The notes beneath the pieces are model-generated. The model had not been told where the DNA came from and made no database searches. It saw nothing but the letters and a program-made list of their open reading frames with translations. From Roseovarius pacificus (GTDB lineage: Bacteria; Pseudomonadota; Alphaproteobacteria; Rhodobacterales; Rhodobacteraceae), in NCBI RefSeq assembly GCF_900142665.1, contig NZ_FRBR01000001.1, forward strand, positions 992,001 to 1,056,000: a stretch of DNA of 64,000 nt, given 5' to 3'. Below, piece after piece: positions 28,223 to 38,686 of this stretch. The translations under genes were made by a program, and so were the position numbers. Numbering within the stretch: position 1 is the first letter of the stretch; every line of letters starts with the position of its first letter.

Positions 28223-28525
28223 AATATTACCTCGAAATTCGGATTTTACCCAATTCGGGGTATGACCGGACCACTCGCCACGCCTTAGGATTTTACCAGT
28301 TGGTTTGCGGATGTGTGTCATGGTCGACTTCATTCTGAACAGTCTCAAATACCATCGCCTGTTGTCTTCAGATGATAAGGCGATGTGTTGTGCGGAGTCG
28401 TGATATGACCACGGAAACGCCAGAGCAGTCAGAATTCGGTCACGGGTATCGCGCAGCCCAAGCTATCAACGGGTTACGATTTCATTTTATCAGCTAACCC
28501 TTTTCACAAAGCCCTTTTCAGCAGC
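28223..28525. other. 303-bp gap with two tiny unproven ORFs
   Basis: The gap between the LuxR-hydrolase gene and the gcvP terminator has lower G+C than its surroundings. A 27-codon ORF begins at ATG 28320 and ends 28403 without a ribosome site. A 30-codon ORF at 28405-28497 has GGAG at seven bases. Neither encodes a recognisable peptide. A small RNA or the remains of a lost gene are equally possible; nothing firmer can be said. Confidence 0.3.
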
Positions 28526-28553
28526 AAAAAAGGGGCGGCCGGATGGCCGCCCC
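28526..28553 (-). terminator. intrinsic terminator of the gcvTHP operon
   Basis: Perfect 9-bp stem GGGGCGGCC / GGCCGCCCC with a 4-nt loop. On the minus strand it is followed directly by TTTTTT (28531-28526). It lies 23 bp after the gcvP stop. Confidence 0.92.
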
Positions 28554-28576
28554 TCCTTCACTCCAAACCAACTCCG

Positions 28577-31426
28577 TTATTCGGCGGCCTCGGCATAGTC
28601 CTCCATCGGGGGACAGGTACAAACCAGATGCCGGTCACCATAGACATTGTCCACGCGGTTGACCGGCGGCCAATATTTATCCACCCGGAAAGCCCCCGGT
28701 GGGAAACAGCCCTGTTCACGGCTGTAGGGGCGTTCCCATTCGCCGACCAGATCTTCGACGGTATGCGGCGCATTCTTGAGCGGGTTGTTCTCGCTGTCGC
28801 TACGACCGTCCTCGATATCGCGTATCTCGTCACGGATCGCCAGCATCGCGTCACAGAACCGGTCCAATTCAGCTTTGGTTTCGGATTCGGTGGGCTCCAC
28901 CATCAGCGTTCCCGCCACCGGAAAGCTCATGGTCGGTGCGTGAAACCCGCAATCCACCAGCCGTTTGGCGATATCGTCCACGGTCACGCCCGCGCTTTTC
29001 TCGAACGGCCGGGTGTCCAGAATACACTCATGCGCGACATGACCTGTGGGCCCTTTGTAGAGAACGTCGTAGGCCCCCTCCAGACGCTTGGCGATGTAGT
29101 TGGCATTCAGGATCGCCACGCGCGTCGCCTGGGTCAGCCCCTTGCCGCCCATCATCAGACAATACGCCCATGAAATCGGCAACAGCGACGGAGACCCGAA
29201 CGGCGCCGCCGAAACCGGCCCCTGCTCGCCGCCGGTCGCCGGATGGCCCGGCAGATGCGGAACCAGATGCGCCTTGACCCCGATGGGCCCCATTCCGGGG
29301 CCGCCGCCGCCATGCGGAATACAGAACGTCTTGTGCAGATTCAGGTGGCTCACGTCGCCGCCCACGTCGCCGGGTCGTGCCAACCCAACCATAGCGTTCA
29401 TGTTGGCCCCGTCGATATAGACCTGCCCGCCATGGCTATGCGTGATCTCGCAGACGTCACGCACGGTTTCCTCGAACACGCCATGGGTCGAGGGATAGGT
29501 GATCATGCAGCCCGCCAGATTTTCGGAGTGCTTTTCGGCCTTTGCGCGGAAATCCTCGACGTCGATATCGCCATTCGCCGCCGATTTCACCGCAACCACG
29601 TCCCAGCCCACCATATGGGCGCTGGCCGGGTTGGTGCCATGCGCACTCATCGGGATCAGGCAAATCTTGCGATGCCCCTCACCATTGGCACGGTGATAGG
29701 CCGAGATCGTCAGCAACCCTGCATATTCCCCCTGCGCGCCCGAATTGGGCTGCATCGAAATCGCCGCATAGCCGGTGATATCGCACAGCTTTGCGCTGAG
29801 ATCGTCGATCATCTCGGTATAGCCCTGCGCCTGATCGGCGGGCACGAAGGGATGCAATAGCGAAAACTCGCGCCAGCTCACCGGCATCATCTCGGCGGCC
29901 GAGTTCAGCTTCATCGTACAAGATCCAAGCGGGATCATCGCCCGATCCAGCGCCAGGTCGCGATCGGCCAGACGGCGCATATAGCGCATCATCTCGGTTT
30001 CGGCGCGGTTCATGTGGAAAATCGGATGGGTCAGGTAATCCGAACTGCGCAGCAGCGCATCGGGCATCCGGTAATCCGAGGTGAACTCGCGATCTTCCAT
30101 AATGATCCCGAAGGCACGCCAGACGGCCTCGACGGTGGCGGTGCGGGTGCGTTCATCCAGCGTGATGCCGATTTTGGTATCCCCCACGCGGCGCAGGTTC
30201 ACACCTTCGCGTACGGCGGCCTGCAACACCCCGCGCTGCAACAGGCCGACATCGACGGTGATCGTGTCGAAAAACGTATCCGGCTCCACCTCGAACCCTG
30301 CGGCCTCCAACCCCTTGGCCAGACGCAAGGTCTTGCGATGAATGCGCTGCGCGATGGCCTTGAGGCCCTTGGGCCCGTGGAATACCGCATACATCGACGC
30401 CATGACCGCCAGCAACGCCTGCGCGGTGCAGACATTCGACGTGGCCTTTTCGCGGCGGATATGCTGTTCACGGGTTTGCAGGGCCAGCCGATAGGCGCGG
30501 TTGCCGTGGCTGTCCACGCTGACCCCGACGATACGGCCCGGCAAGGCGCGCTTATAATCGTCCTTCGTGGCGATATAGGCGGCGTGCGGGCCGCCATAGC
30601 CCATCGGCACACCGAAACGCTGCGTCGAACCAACGGCGATGTCGGCCCCCATGGCGCCCGGTTCCTTCAGCAGGGTCAGGGCCAGCGGATCGGCAATGAC
30701 GATCCCGATTGCCTTGTGTTCATGTAGAGCCGCCATTTCATCGGTGAAATCACGCAAGTGGCCATAGGTGCCGGGATACTGGAAAATCGCCCCGAACACC
30801 TTGTCGGCTTCCAGATCCTCAGGCGCTCCGACGATCACCTCGATATCCAGCGGCGCGGCGCGGGTTTGCATCACCGCGATGTTCTGGGGGTGGCAGTTTT
30901 CATCGACAAAGAACGCCTTAACCCTGGTCTTGGCCACGCGCTGCGCCATGGTCATCGCCTCGGCAGCGGCGGTTGCCTCATCCAGAAGCGACGCATTGGC
31001 GATCTCCAGCCCGGTCAGGTCGCTGACCATGGTCTGGAAGTTCAACAGCGCCTCAAGCCGCCCCTGGCTGATTTCGGGCTGATAAGGCGTATAGGCCGTG
31101 TACCACGCCGGGTTTTCAAGGATGTTCCGCTGAATCGCGGGCGGCGTGACCGTGCCGTGATACCCCTGCCCGATCAACGAGGTCAGCACCTTGTTCTTAC
31201 CTGCGACCTTGCGCATGTGGTGCAGCAATTCACGTTCCGATTTGGGCTTGCCGAAGTCCAGGGGTGCATCTTGCCGGATGGATTTCGGAACCGTATCGTC
31301 AATCAGCGCGTCCAGACTGTCAACGCCAAGCACCTCGAGCATCTGCGCCATTTCCTCGGGCGAGGGCCCGATATGGCGGCGATTGGCGAAATCATAGGGC
31401 AGGTAATCGGTGGGTTTGAAAGGCAT
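28577..31426 (-). CDS. gcvP: glycine dehydrogenase (decarboxylating), P-protein
   Basis: PLP enzyme that decarboxylates glycine and loads the aminomethyl group on the GcvH lipoyl arm. The 949-residue single-chain form carries a degenerate N-terminal half and a catalytic C-terminal half. The PLP lysine lies in [20 protein letters not shown] (about residue 690). ATG 31426 gives [20 protein letters not shown], a typical start; longer in-frame upstream sequence is not conserved in character. Last gene of gcvTHP. Confidence 0.97.
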   Translation of the reverse strand: MPFKPTDYLPYDFANRRHIGPSPEEMAQMLEVLGVDSLDALIDDTVPKSIRQDAPLDFGKPKSERELLHHMRKVAGKNKVLTSLIGQGYHGTVTPPAIQRNILENPAWYTAYTPYQPEISQGRLEALLNFQTMVSDLTGLEIANASLLDEATAAAEAMTMAQRVAKTRVKAFFVDENCHPQNIAVMQTRAAPLDIEVIVGAPEDLEADKVFGAIFQYPGTYGHLRDFTDEMAALHEHKAIGIVIADPLALTLLKEPGAMGADIAVGSTQRFGVPMGYGGPHAAYIATKDDYKRALPGRIVGVSVDSHGNRAYRLALQTREQHIRREKATSNVCTAQALLAVMASMYAVFHGPKGLKAIAQRIHRKTLRLAKGLEAAGFEVEPDTFFDTITVDVGLLQRGVLQAAVREGVNLRRVGDTKIGITLDERTRTATVEAVWRAFGIIMEDREFTSDYRMPDALLRSSDYLTHPIFHMNRAETEMMRYMRRLADRDLALDRAMIPLGSCTMKLNSAAEMMPVSWREFSLLHPFVPADQAQGYTEMIDDLSAKLCDITGYAAISMQPNSGAQGEYAGLLTISAYHRANGEGHRKICLIPMSAHGTNPASAHMVGWDVVAVKSAANGDIDVEDFRAKAEKHSENLAGCMITYPSTHGVFEETVRDVCEITHSHGGQVYIDGANMNAMVGLARPGDVGGDVSHLNLHKTFCIPHGGGGPGMGPIGVKAHLVPHLPGHPATGGEQGPVSAAPFGSPSLLPISWAYCLMMGGKGLTQATRVAILNANYIAKRLEGAYDVLYKGPTGHVAHECILDTRPFEKSAGVTVDDIAKRLVDCGFHAPTMSFPVAGTLMVEPTESETKAELDRFCDAMLAIRDEIRDIEDGRSDSENNPLKNAPHTVEDLVGEWERPYSREQGCFPPGAFRVDKYWPPVNRVDNVYGDRHLVCTCPPMEDYAEAAE

Positions 31427-31524
31427 GGAATGTCCTCGTCCTGACGAAAGAGCGCCCCGCAGACGCGGACAGCCCTTTGAAATTCGCACCCGACCCACCC
31501 AACGGACAGGCCGGGCAAAGTGAT

Positions 31525-31884
31525 TTAACCGATGAAGTCCTTGTAGGCGTCTTCATCCATGTAGTCGTCCATCTGGCCGTCATCGGACGGTTTCACCTTG
31601 AAGAACCACGCATCCCCCAACGGGTCTTCGTTCACCTTGCCGGGCTCGTCGACCAGGGCTTCGTTGATCTCGGTGATTTCGCCGTCGATGGGGGCCATGA
31701 TATCGCTGGCGGCCTTGACGCTTTCGATGACGACGACCTCGTCACCCTTGGTCACCTGCGTTCCGACTTCGGGCAGTTCGACGAACACCACATCGCCCAG
31801 TTGTTCACTGGCATGTTCGGTGATTCCAACGACCACGACATCGCCATCGCTGCGCAGCCATTCATGTTCTTCGGTGAATTTCAT
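31525..31884 (-). CDS. gcvH: glycine cleavage system H protein
   Basis: Lipoyl carrier protein of 119 residues shuttling aminomethyl between GcvP, GcvT and dihydrolipoamide dehydrogenase. The lipoylated lysine is K57 in [12 protein letters not shown], and the H-protein start [11 protein letters not shown] is canonical. The acidic C-terminus ([15 protein letters not shown]) is normal. It lies between gcvT (31 bp) and gcvP (98 bp). Confidence 0.97.
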   Translation of the reverse strand: MKFTEEHEWLRSDGDVVVVGITEHASEQLGDVVFVELPEVGTQVTKGDEVVVIESVKAASDIMAPIDGEITEINEALVDEPGKVNEDPLGDAWFFKVKPSDDGQMDDYMDEDAYKDFIG

Positions 31885-31915
31885 CTTTGTCTTCCTTGTT
31901 GGTCTGATGTGGTTT

Positions 31916-33043
31916 TCAACGTTTGAAATTGGCCGGGACGAACGGCAAATCGGCCACCGTGGCCGGCATCCGCTTGCCGCGCACCTCACCGTACAACGGG
32001 GTGCCCGTCTCCGACAATTCATGCGGCACGTACCCCATGGACATCGGCGCACCCAAAGTCGGCCCGAAAGCGCCCGATGTCACGATGCCGACAGGATCCC
32101 CCCCCTCGGTCGCGGCAAAAAGCGGGGTTCCCTCACGCATCGGCGCGCGCCCCTCGGGGCGCAGCCCGACGCGGTTGCGCGGCGCGCCGCTCTCAAGCTG
32201 GCCCAGAATCACGTCGGCCCCGGGAAAGCCCCCGGCACGATCCCCGCCCGCGCGGCGCACCTTCTGGATGGCCCATGCCAGACCGGCTTCGACCGGCGTC
32301 GTCGTGGTGTCGATGTCATGGCCATAAAGGCACAGCCCTCCTTCCAGACGCAGACTGTCGCGCGCACCGAGACCGATAGGTTCAACCGTCTCATGCGCCA
32401 GCAGCGCGCGGGCGAAGGCTTCGGCCTGGTCGGCAACGACCGAAATCTCGTACCCGTCCTCACCCGTATATCCCGAGCGTGAAATCCACATCTCGCCATA
32501 GGCGCTGTCCATCACAGCCACATCCATGAAGCGCATGGCCTGCACGCCGGGCACTATCTCTTCCAGAACCGCCTCGGCCTGCGGCCCCTGAAGCGCCAGC
32601 AGAGCGCGGTCGGTGATTTCCTCGACCGCGCAATCGGGCAACCCCGCACGCATATGCGCGATATCGTCGGCCTTGCAGGCAGCATTGACCACGACAAACA
32701 GATGATCACCGCGATTGGTCATCATCAGGTCGTCCAGAATGCCGCCCTGATCGTTGGTGAAAAATCCATAGCGCTGCCGGTTCTCGGCCAGTCCCAGCAA
32801 ACTGACGGGCACCAGCCCCTCCATCGCCTGCGCAACGGCCTTGTATCCGTCCTCGGCACGCACGATGACCTGCCCCATGTGGCTGACATCGAACAGTCCG
32901 GCCGCCGCGCGGGTATGCTGATGTTCCTTCATCACGCCAAGGCCATATTGCACGGGCATATCGTATCCCGCGAACGGGACCATCTTGGCCCCCAACTCCA
33001 CATGAAGCGCATGCAAAGGGGTCTTGCTCAGGGCGTCGCTCAT
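31916..33043 (-). CDS. gcvT: aminomethyltransferase, glycine cleavage T protein
   Basis: Transfers the methylene unit from the H protein to tetrahydrofolate and releases ammonia. 375 residues with the T-protein start [24 protein letters not shown], the active-site loop FDVSHMGQ and the folate-site segment [13 protein letters not shown]. The C-terminal barrel ends [13 protein letters not shown]. First gene of the operon; its expression is governed by the glycine riboswitch 85 bp upstream. Confidence 0.95.
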   Translation of the reverse strand: MSDALSKTPLHALHVELGAKMVPFAGYDMPVQYGLGVMKEHQHTRAAAGLFDVSHMGQVIVRAEDGYKAVAQAMEGLVPVSLLGLAENRQRYGFFTNDQGGILDDLMMTNRGDHLFVVVNAACKADDIAHMRAGLPDCAVEEITDRALLALQGPQAEAVLEEIVPGVQAMRFMDVAVMDSAYGEMWISRSGYTGEDGYEISVVADQAEAFARALLAHETVEPIGLGARDSLRLEGGLCLYGHDIDTTTTPVEAGLAWAIQKVRRAGGDRAGGFPGADVILGQLESGAPRNRVGLRPEGRAPMREGTPLFAATEGGDPVGIVTSGAFGPTLGAPMSMGYVPHELSETGTPLYGEVRGKRMPATVADLPFVPANFKR

Positions 33044-33127
33044 TCGGTTTCTCCCAAACAGCGCCAGCTTGATCTGTGATATCAATCCGGCATCGGTTCC
33101 GCGCACCCGTTCCGGCCACGCCACGAT

Positions 33128-33286
33128 GCCCCCTCTGTCCTTTGGCCTGAGATCGCTATCCCTTCGGCGTCCCGGTCAGATCCGGGAACTCTCCAGAGTT
33201 TTTCAAATCCGATCGGTCCTTGTCGCCTGAGAGTTTCCGGGGCGGTTGCTCCTTCGGCACCGGGCTTACCGGTTCTCCCGATCAGA
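33128..33286 (-). promoter_or_regulatory. tandem glycine riboswitch
   Basis: Read on the minus strand, two glycine aptamers follow one another. Aptamer 1 has GGGAGA, the junction GCCGAAGGAGCAA and the closing AACTCTCAGG. Aptamer 2 has GGAGAG, the junction GCCGAAGGGATAGC and ATCTCAGG, ending in CAAAGGACAGAGGG. These are the hallmark blocks of the gcvT motif. Placement before gcvTHP indicates an activating (ON) switch driven by glycine excess. The expression platform lies between 33127 and the gcvT start. Confidence 0.95.
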
Positions 33287-33319
33287 TAGTGAGTACGGTA
33301 GTATACCGGCTTCGTGACT

Positions 33320-33772
33320 TCAAGCGGGATTCATGCACCGTGGCGATACGAATACATCCAGAAGCTGGACGTTCTCACACACCAGCGCATTCAGCGGAAT
33401 TTCGTCGAGATGAGCGTAAAAGGCTTCGGCCGCATCCGCGATGGCCAGTTTCAGGCGGCAGAAATCGACCAGCGGGCAGGTATTGTCCACATCGGCAAAA
33501 CACTCGGCAATCGGAACATTCGCCTCGAGTTGGCGAAACACGTCGCCGATCACGATCTCATTCATCGGCCGCGCCAGGGTGATCCCCCCGCTGCGCCCGC
33601 GTTGCGTATGTAGAAAACCCAGTTGCGCCAATCGGTTGATGACCTGCGCCAGGTGGCTTTCCGAGGTATTGCAACAGGCCGCAATTTCAGACTTGGTAAC
33701 CAGACGGTCGGCATTGGCACCGCAGAACATGAGAACACGAATGGCGATGTTGGTACGTTTGGTAATACGCAT
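33320..33772 (-). CDS. Rrf2 family regulator, NsrR-like (Fe-S)
   Basis: A 150-residue Rrf2 winged-helix protein. The DNA-binding part is MRITKRTNIAIRVLMFCG and TKSEIAACCNTSESHLAQVINRL. Three cysteines, C91, C99 and C105 (ECFADVDNTCPLVDFC), have the placement of Fe-S ligands in NsrR-type NO sensors. The C-terminal tail after residue 110 is longer than the cluster loop requires. An FNR-like box lies 61 bp upstream, suggesting oxygen- or NO-linked expression. The regulon is unknown; no nitrosative-stress gene is adjacent. Confidence 0.82.
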   Translation of the reverse strand: MRITKRTNIAIRVLMFCGANADRLVTKSEIAACCNTSESHLAQVINRLAQLGFLHTQRGRSGGITLARPMNEIVIGDVFRQLEANVPIAECFADVDNTCPLVDFCRLKLAIADAAEAFYAHLDEIPLNALVCENVQLLDVFVSPRCMNPA

Positions 33773-33832
33773 GAGACTAGGGTCCGCTTGCTTGAACTTC
33801 AGCCATCGTGACGGCAAAACAGCCTTGAATAC

Positions 33833-33846
33833 ATGACTTAGATCAA
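33833..33846 (-). promoter_or_regulatory. FNR/DNR-like box upstream of the Rrf2 gene
   Basis: On the minus strand the sequence is TTGATCTAAGTCAT, matching TTGAT-N4-GTCAA at nine of ten informative positions. It lies 61 bp upstream of the Rrf2 start, a suitable distance for class II activation. Evidence is pattern only. Confidence 0.5.
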
Positions 33847-33867
33847 GGGAGCCGCAAAATAACATAC

Positions 33868-34434
33868 ATGCAACATGCATATTTCTTTGGTTACGGGAGC
33901 CTCGTGAACCGCGACACCCATACCTTTGCCGAGACCCATTGCGCCACCTTGCGCGGATGGCGGCGGGTCTGGCGGCATACCATGTTGCGCCCGGTCGCGT
34001 TCCTGACGGTGGTGCCCGATGACCAAAGCGAGATCGACGGGCTGATCGCGCCGGTGCCCGGACAGGATTGGGCGGCACTGGACGAACGTGAACGTGCCTA
34101 TGACCGGGTTCCCGCCGCCCATCAGATACGCCATGCCCTGCCCCATGATCCGCAGATCGCCGTCTATACCATCCCTTCCGGCCGTCACGGCACACCGACT
34201 GAATCCCATCCTGCATTGCTCAGCTATATCGACGTGGTGGTTCAGGGATACCTGCGCGAATTCGGCGAGCAGGGGGCCATTCGGTTCTTCGACACCACCG
34301 ATGGCTGGGACACTCCGGTTCTGGATGACCGCGCCGATCCCGTCTATCCGCGTCACCGGCGGCTGACCCGTGACGAACGCGGCTTTGTGGACGATCAGTT
34401 ACACACCCGAGGCATCCGCATCCTGCACCGCTGA
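33868..34434 (+). CDS. gamma-glutamylcyclotransferase-like (GGCT/AIG2) protein
   Basis: A 188-residue protein of the GGCT fold. The substrate-binding loop is HAYFFGYGSLVN (residues 3-14), with the family signature YGSL, followed by the core FLTVVPDDQSEIDGLIAPV. GGCT-fold enzymes cyclise gamma-glutamyl amines or act on glutathione; the exact substrate is not predictable. It is divergent from the Rrf2 gene. Two 11-bp direct repeats (AACATACATGC, AACATGCATAT) overlap its start and could be a regulator site. Confidence 0.75.
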   Translation: MQHAYFFGYGSLVNRDTHTFAETHCATLRGWRRVWRHTMLRPVAFLTVVPDDQSEIDGLIAPVPGQDWAALDERERAYDRVPAAHQIRHALPHDPQIAVYTIPSGRHGTPTESHPALLSYIDVVVQGYLREFGEQGAIRFFDTTDGWDTPVLDDRADPVYPRHRRLTRDERGFVDDQLHTRGIRILHR

Positions 34435-34502
34435 CAGCCACCTGCAGGCTGGACCGCACAGTACCCTTGGGGCATGGTAAATCCCAACCGGGGGCGCGCA
34501 GT

Positions 34503-35750
34503 ATGAAAATCAAGACAGCATCCAAAACCATCCTCATGCTCCTGCGGCTCAGCAGGCTGCTATGGGTGCGCGTCGCATTGATGGCGTTGCTGGCCGTTGT
34601 CGCATCGACCACTGCCATTCTGCTTGAAAACATGATCCCCGCCTCGCTGAGCCGGAGCTTCACTCCCGAAGCGGTCATGCCGATCCTGACGATCCTGGCC
34701 TCCAGCATGCTGGCGGTCAGCACCTTTTCCCTGAACGTCATGGTCTCGGCCCATAATGCGGCGGCGTCGCAGGCCACTCCGCGCGTGCATCGTATCCTTC
34801 TGGCCGACACGACGACCCAAACCGTCCTGGCCACCTTCATCGGCGCATTCGTCTATGCCCTGACCTCGATCATCCTGTTCAAGGCGCAATTGCACGGCCC
34901 CGGCGCCGCCGTAACGGTCCTGGCGTTCACGGTGGCGGTCGTCGTGCTGGTGATCCTTGCCATGTTGCGTTGGATCGACCACCTGAGCGACCTTGGCAGC
35001 ATGGATACCAGCGTGCGCGCAACCGAGGCAGCAGCACGCGACAGCCTCTTGCAGACACGCAGGGCCCCGGCCCTGTGCGCGCAGCCGCTGACATCTGAAA
35101 CCATCATCCCGGAGGATGCCGAGCCCGTCGATGCGCCCTGTTCGGGGTTCCTACAATTCATCGACCTGCCCCGGCTGAGCTCTGCTCTGGGGGATGGCGA
35201 AGCGCGGATATATTTCCATGTCGCACCGGGAAGCCTCCTCCTTCAGGGGCGTCCTGTCGCCTATGCCTCGGGCCTGACCGAAGCGCAGCGCGAAACAGTG
35301 CAAAACTGCCTCACCATTTCCGATACGCGCACCTTTGAACAGGATGCCACCTACGGCCTTCTCGTTCTGTCGGAAATCGCATCGCGCGCACTGTCCCCCG
35401 GTATCAACGATCCCGGCACCGCAATCGACGTCATTGCCCGGCAACAACGCCTGCTATGGGATTGGAACAATACTCCGGTCAATCAGGACCCGCCGCAATT
35501 CGACCGCATCTTCATTCCCGACACGTCACCCTCAGACCTGATCGAAAAAGCCTTTGGCAGCATTGCCCGCGACGGTGCGGGTATGCTCGAGGTGGTCAAC
35601 CGCCTGCTCGACGCGCTTAACGCCTTGAGCAACTGTACGAACACGGATCTGGCGCAGGCCGCGCATGACATGGCCGGGCGCGCCCGTGCCTATGCGGACA
35701 AGGCCCTGGCCCTGCCCGTGGAACGGGCAAGCCTGCGTGAGGACAGCTGA
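34503..35750 (+). CDS. DUF2254 membrane protein
   Basis: Predicted inner-membrane protein of 415 residues. Four hydrophobic segments fill the first 170 residues: VRVALMALLAVVASTTAILL, AVMPILTILASSMLAVSTF, TVLATFIGAFVYALTSIIL and VTVLAFTVAVVVLVILAML. A cytoplasmic or periplasmic domain of about 250 residues follows. The family is conserved in alphaproteobacteria and has no assigned function. A short segment IASRALSPGINDPGTAID is the best conserved-looking stretch. Confidence 0.8.
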   Translation: MKIKTASKTILMLLRLSRLLWVRVALMALLAVVASTTAILLENMIPASLSRSFTPEAVMPILTILASSMLAVSTFSLNVMVSAHNAAASQATPRVHRILLADTTTQTVLATFIGAFVYALTSIILFKAQLHGPGAAVTVLAFTVAVVVLVILAMLRWIDHLSDLGSMDTSVRATEAAARDSLLQTRRAPALCAQPLTSETIIPEDAEPVDAPCSGFLQFIDLPRLSSALGDGEARIYFHVAPGSLLLQGRPVAYASGLTEAQRETVQNCLTISDTRTFEQDATYGLLVLSEIASRALSPGINDPGTAIDVIARQQRLLWDWNNTPVNQDPPQFDRIFIPDTSPSDLIEKAFGSIARDGAGMLEVVNRLLDALNALSNCTNTDLAQAAHDMAGRARAYADKALALPVERASLREDS

Positions 35751-35775
35751 GGCGAGGCCGCCGCTTACTCCGGCG

Positions 35776-37101
35776 TCAGCCCCGCGCCTTGATCGTCTGC
35801 AAAAGCGGCAGGACCTGCCCCATGTCCGGCCCGTGGCTTTGCCCGGTCAGCGCCTTGCGCAACGGCATGAACAGACCCTTGCCCTTGCGCCCCGTCGCCT
35901 CTTTGACCTTTGCCGTCCAGTCCAACCACGTGCTGTCGTCAAACGGCCCTTCGGGCAGCAATTCCATGGCCTGAGCAATGAACTCGCGGTCCTCGTCCTC
36001 GATCACGGGCTCGGCTCCGTCACGGAACATCACCCACCACCCCGGCAGATCCTTGAGCGTGGTGATGTTTTCACGGGTGACCGTCCAGAACCGCTCGGCC
36101 AGGTCGGTGGGGACGCCGATGCGCGCGATTTCGTCCCTGACCTCGTCATAGCTGCGCTCATGCAGCAGGCGGGCGGTCAGTGGAAACAGGTCATTGACGT
36201 CGAATTTGGTTGGGGCCGCGCCGAAACGGGTGATGTCGAACCCGTCGATCAACTCGTCCATGCTGGTGCGCAACTCGACCGGATCGGCAGACCCGAGCCG
36301 CGCCATCAGGCTGAGCAGCGCCATGGGCTCCACCCCCTGCGCCCGCAGGTCGCGCAGGCTGAGCGTGCCAAGGCGTTTCGACAGAGATTCCCCCTGCGGC
36401 CCGGTCAGCAGCGAATGATGCGCGAATTCGGGCACGGTGCCGCCAAGCGCCTCGATGATCTGAATCTGGGTGGCGGTGTTGGTCACGTGGTCACTGCCCC
36501 GCACGACATGGGTCACGCCCATCTCGGTATCGTCCACGACCGAGGCCAGCGTATAGAGAACCTGCCCGTCGCCCCGGATCAGGACCGGATCGCTGACGCT
36601 GGCCGCGTCGATCGAGATATCGTCAAGGATTCCATCCTTCCACTCGATCCGCTCCTGATCCAGCTTGAAGCGCCACACACCATCGCCGCGCTCGGCCCGC
36701 AGCGCATTCTTTTCCTCGTCGGACAAGGCCAATGCCGCGCGGTCATAGACAGGCGGTTTTCCCATGTTGAGCTGCTTCTTGCGCTTGAGATCCAGTTCGG
36801 TGGGCGTCTCGAACGCCTCATAGAACCGCCCCAGTTCGCGCAGCTTGTCGGCGGCCTCGGCATAGCGGTCCAGCCGCTCGGACTGTCGCTCGACCCGATC
36901 CCAGTGCAGGCCCAACCACTCGAGGTCCTGCTTGATCGCATCGACATATTCCTCTTTCGAGCGCTCCGGGTCGGTATCGTCGATGCGCAGGATGAAGGTG
37001 CCGCCGGCCTTGCGGGCGATGAGATAGTTCATCAGAGCGGTGCGCAGATTGCCCACATGGATGTATCCGGTGGGCGACGGGGCGAAACGAGTGGTGGTCA
37101 T
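35776..37101 (-). CDS. gltX: glutamyl-tRNA synthetase
   Basis: Class I aminoacyl-tRNA synthetase of 441 residues. The HIGH-equivalent is in APSPTGYIHVGNLRTAL (HVGN) and the KMSKS-equivalent is LSKRLGTLSL. ATG 37101 gives the conserved start MTTTRFAPSPTG; upstream in-frame codons are rejected. Many alphaproteobacteria carry two GluRS genes, one aminoacylating tRNA-Gln as well; which form this is cannot be decided from the sequence alone. Confidence 0.93.
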   Translation of the reverse strand: MTTTRFAPSPTGYIHVGNLRTALMNYLIARKAGGTFILRIDDTDPERSKEEYVDAIKQDLEWLGLHWDRVERQSERLDRYAEAADKLRELGRFYEAFETPTELDLKRKKQLNMGKPPVYDRAALALSDEEKNALRAERGDGVWRFKLDQERIEWKDGILDDISIDAASVSDPVLIRGDGQVLYTLASVVDDTEMGVTHVVRGSDHVTNTATQIQIIEALGGTVPEFAHHSLLTGPQGESLSKRLGTLSLRDLRAQGVEPMALLSLMARLGSADPVELRTSMDELIDGFDITRFGAAPTKFDVNDLFPLTARLLHERSYDEVRDEIARIGVPTDLAERFWTVTRENITTLKDLPGWWVMFRDGAEPVIEDEDREFIAQAMELLPEGPFDDSTWLDWTAKVKEATGRKGKGLFMPLRKALTGQSHGPDMGQVLPLLQTIKARG

Positions 37102-37312
37102 GGGTCTCTCCTGGTTCGCCTGCGCCATGTCACAGCCGCACGCGTTTGTCCAGATTTTGCACCGGCGCCACGATACACCGGACACGTCTTCCGGCTGGCC
37201 GGACAACGGCGCACAAACACGCGTGCCACCTCACAATCCCGTTACGACAGACAGTTTCAGGACCGTTTGCACTAAAATTGGTCCAAACATGATCAGACAC
37301 AGGAGGCTTACC

Positions 37313-38242
37313 ATGACCGATACAAGATTCACCCGCCGCGGCCTCATCGCCTCGGCAGCAGCACTGCCCATCGCCGCCGCCGGAGCCCGCATGGCGAATG
37401 CCGCCGCCCCGATGCTGGGGATGGGCGCTTCGCGGTTCAACCGTGTGACTCTGGGCGGTTTCGAGGTGACGACCATTCTGGCGGGCACGCGCACCGTACC
37501 TGACCCGCAAACCATTTTCGGCATGAATGTCGGCCCCGAGGAATTTGCCAGCGCGTCGGACGCGGCGCGCATCCCGACCGATGCGGCGCAGTTCTTTTTC
37601 ACGCCCACCATCGTGAACACCGGCAGCGAGCTGGTCCTTTTCGATACCGGGCTGAGCGCCGACGCCACCACGGCGGCCCTGGCCGAGGCCGGCTACACCC
37701 CGGATCAGATCGACGTGGTGGTGATCACCCATATGCATGGCGACCATATTGGCGGGTTGATGACCGGAGAGACGGCGACGTTTCCCAATGCGCGCTACGT
37801 CACTGGCGCGGTCGAATACGATGCATGGTCTGCCATGGATAACAATGACTTCGATACCAAAGTTAAACCTTTACATGAACAAATGAGCATGATCGCTGAC
37901 GGCGACAGCGTGGCCCCCGGCATCACCGGGATGGAAGCCTTCGGGCACACGCCGGGACACATGACCTATATGATCGAAAGCGACGGGGAGCAACTGCTGG
38001 TGGCGGCGGATTTCGCCAACCATTATGTCTGGTCTCTGGGGTACCCGGACTGGGAGGTGAAGTTCGATATGGACAAGGCCGCCGCCGCCACGACACGGCG
38101 CAGGATTCTGGACATGCTGGCCTCGGACGGGATTCCGTTCATCGGGTATCACATGCCATGGCCGGGACTGGGATATGTCGAGGCGAATGGGGACGGATTT
38201 CGCTATGTTCCCGCCAGTTATCAGTTGATGATGGAACGCTGA
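37313..38242 (+). CDS. exported metallo-beta-lactamase fold hydrolase
   Basis: A 309-residue MBL-fold protein. A probable Tat signal (RFTRRGLIASAAALPIAAAG) points to the periplasm. The metal motif is VITHMHGDHIGGL (HxHxDH, about residues 139-151). Further ligands are GHTPGH and the final His in FIGYHMPWPG, so a binuclear site appears intact. Related exported proteins include lactonases and other ester hydrolases; the substrate is not predictable. A strong AGGAGG site precedes the ATG. Confidence 0.85.
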   Translation: MTDTRFTRRGLIASAAALPIAAAGARMANAAAPMLGMGASRFNRVTLGGFEVTTILAGTRTVPDPQTIFGMNVGPEEFASASDAARIPTDAAQFFFTPTIVNTGSELVLFDTGLSADATTAALAEAGYTPDQIDVVVITHMHGDHIGGLMTGETATFPNARYVTGAVEYDAWSAMDNNDFDTKVKPLHEQMSMIADGDSVAPGITGMEAFGHTPGHMTYMIESDGEQLLVAADFANHYVWSLGYPDWEVKFDMDKAAAATTRRRILDMLASDGIPFIGYHMPWPGLGYVEANGDGFRYVPASYQLMMER

Positions 38243-38280
38243 GCGAATGGGTTTATTGTTTCTATACAAATACTTATATC

Positions 38281-38682
38281 ATGGAAATGAACACCCCTGA
38301 CCCCAGCCTCGACGAGATACACCACATGGCCCGCGACACGGTTGCGGGCCTGCCTGCGCCGTTCCGATCCGCCGCGCAGGAGGTGGCGCTGCGGGTGGCG
38401 GAATGGCCTGCGCGGGACATGCTGGAGGAGCTGGGGCTGCATGACCCGCTGACCCTGACGGGGCTCTATGAGGGCATCCCGGTGACCCAGAAATCCTATA
38501 TGGATCAGCCGCTTGCACCCGATACCGTCTGGCTGTTCCGGCAGCCGATCCTGGCCGAATGGCGCGATCGGGGGGATATCGGGATCGCCAGGTTGGTGGC
38601 CCATGTCACCATTCACGAATTCGCCCATCACTTCGGCTGGTCAGATGCCGATATCGCCAGCATCGACCGCTGGTGGGAGTGA
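38281..38682 (+). CDS. minimal zincin-type metallopeptidase (MPP/DUF1025-like)
   Basis: A 133-residue protein with the zinc signature HVTIHEFAHHFGWSDADI (HExxH, about residues 109-121) and a partner Asp downstream. This is typical of the small one-domain zincin family. Function in the cell is not established. Two in-frame ATGs (38281, 38287) are possible. Neither has a clear ribosome site, and the sequence before them is AT-rich (TATACAAATACTTATATC), so a leaderless message is conceivable. Confidence 0.78.
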   Translation: MEMNTPDPSLDEIHHMARDTVAGLPAPFRSAAQEVALRVAEWPARDMLEELGLHDPLTLTGLYEGIPVTQKSYMDQPLAPDTVWLFRQPILAEWRDRGDIGIARLVAHVTIHEFAHHFGWSDADIASIDRWWE

Positions 38683-38686
38683 GCAG

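Noticed and set aside
28320-28403. 27-codon ORF as a real gene
   Set aside because: No ribosome binding site and no recognisable sequence; kept only as a note in the gap description.
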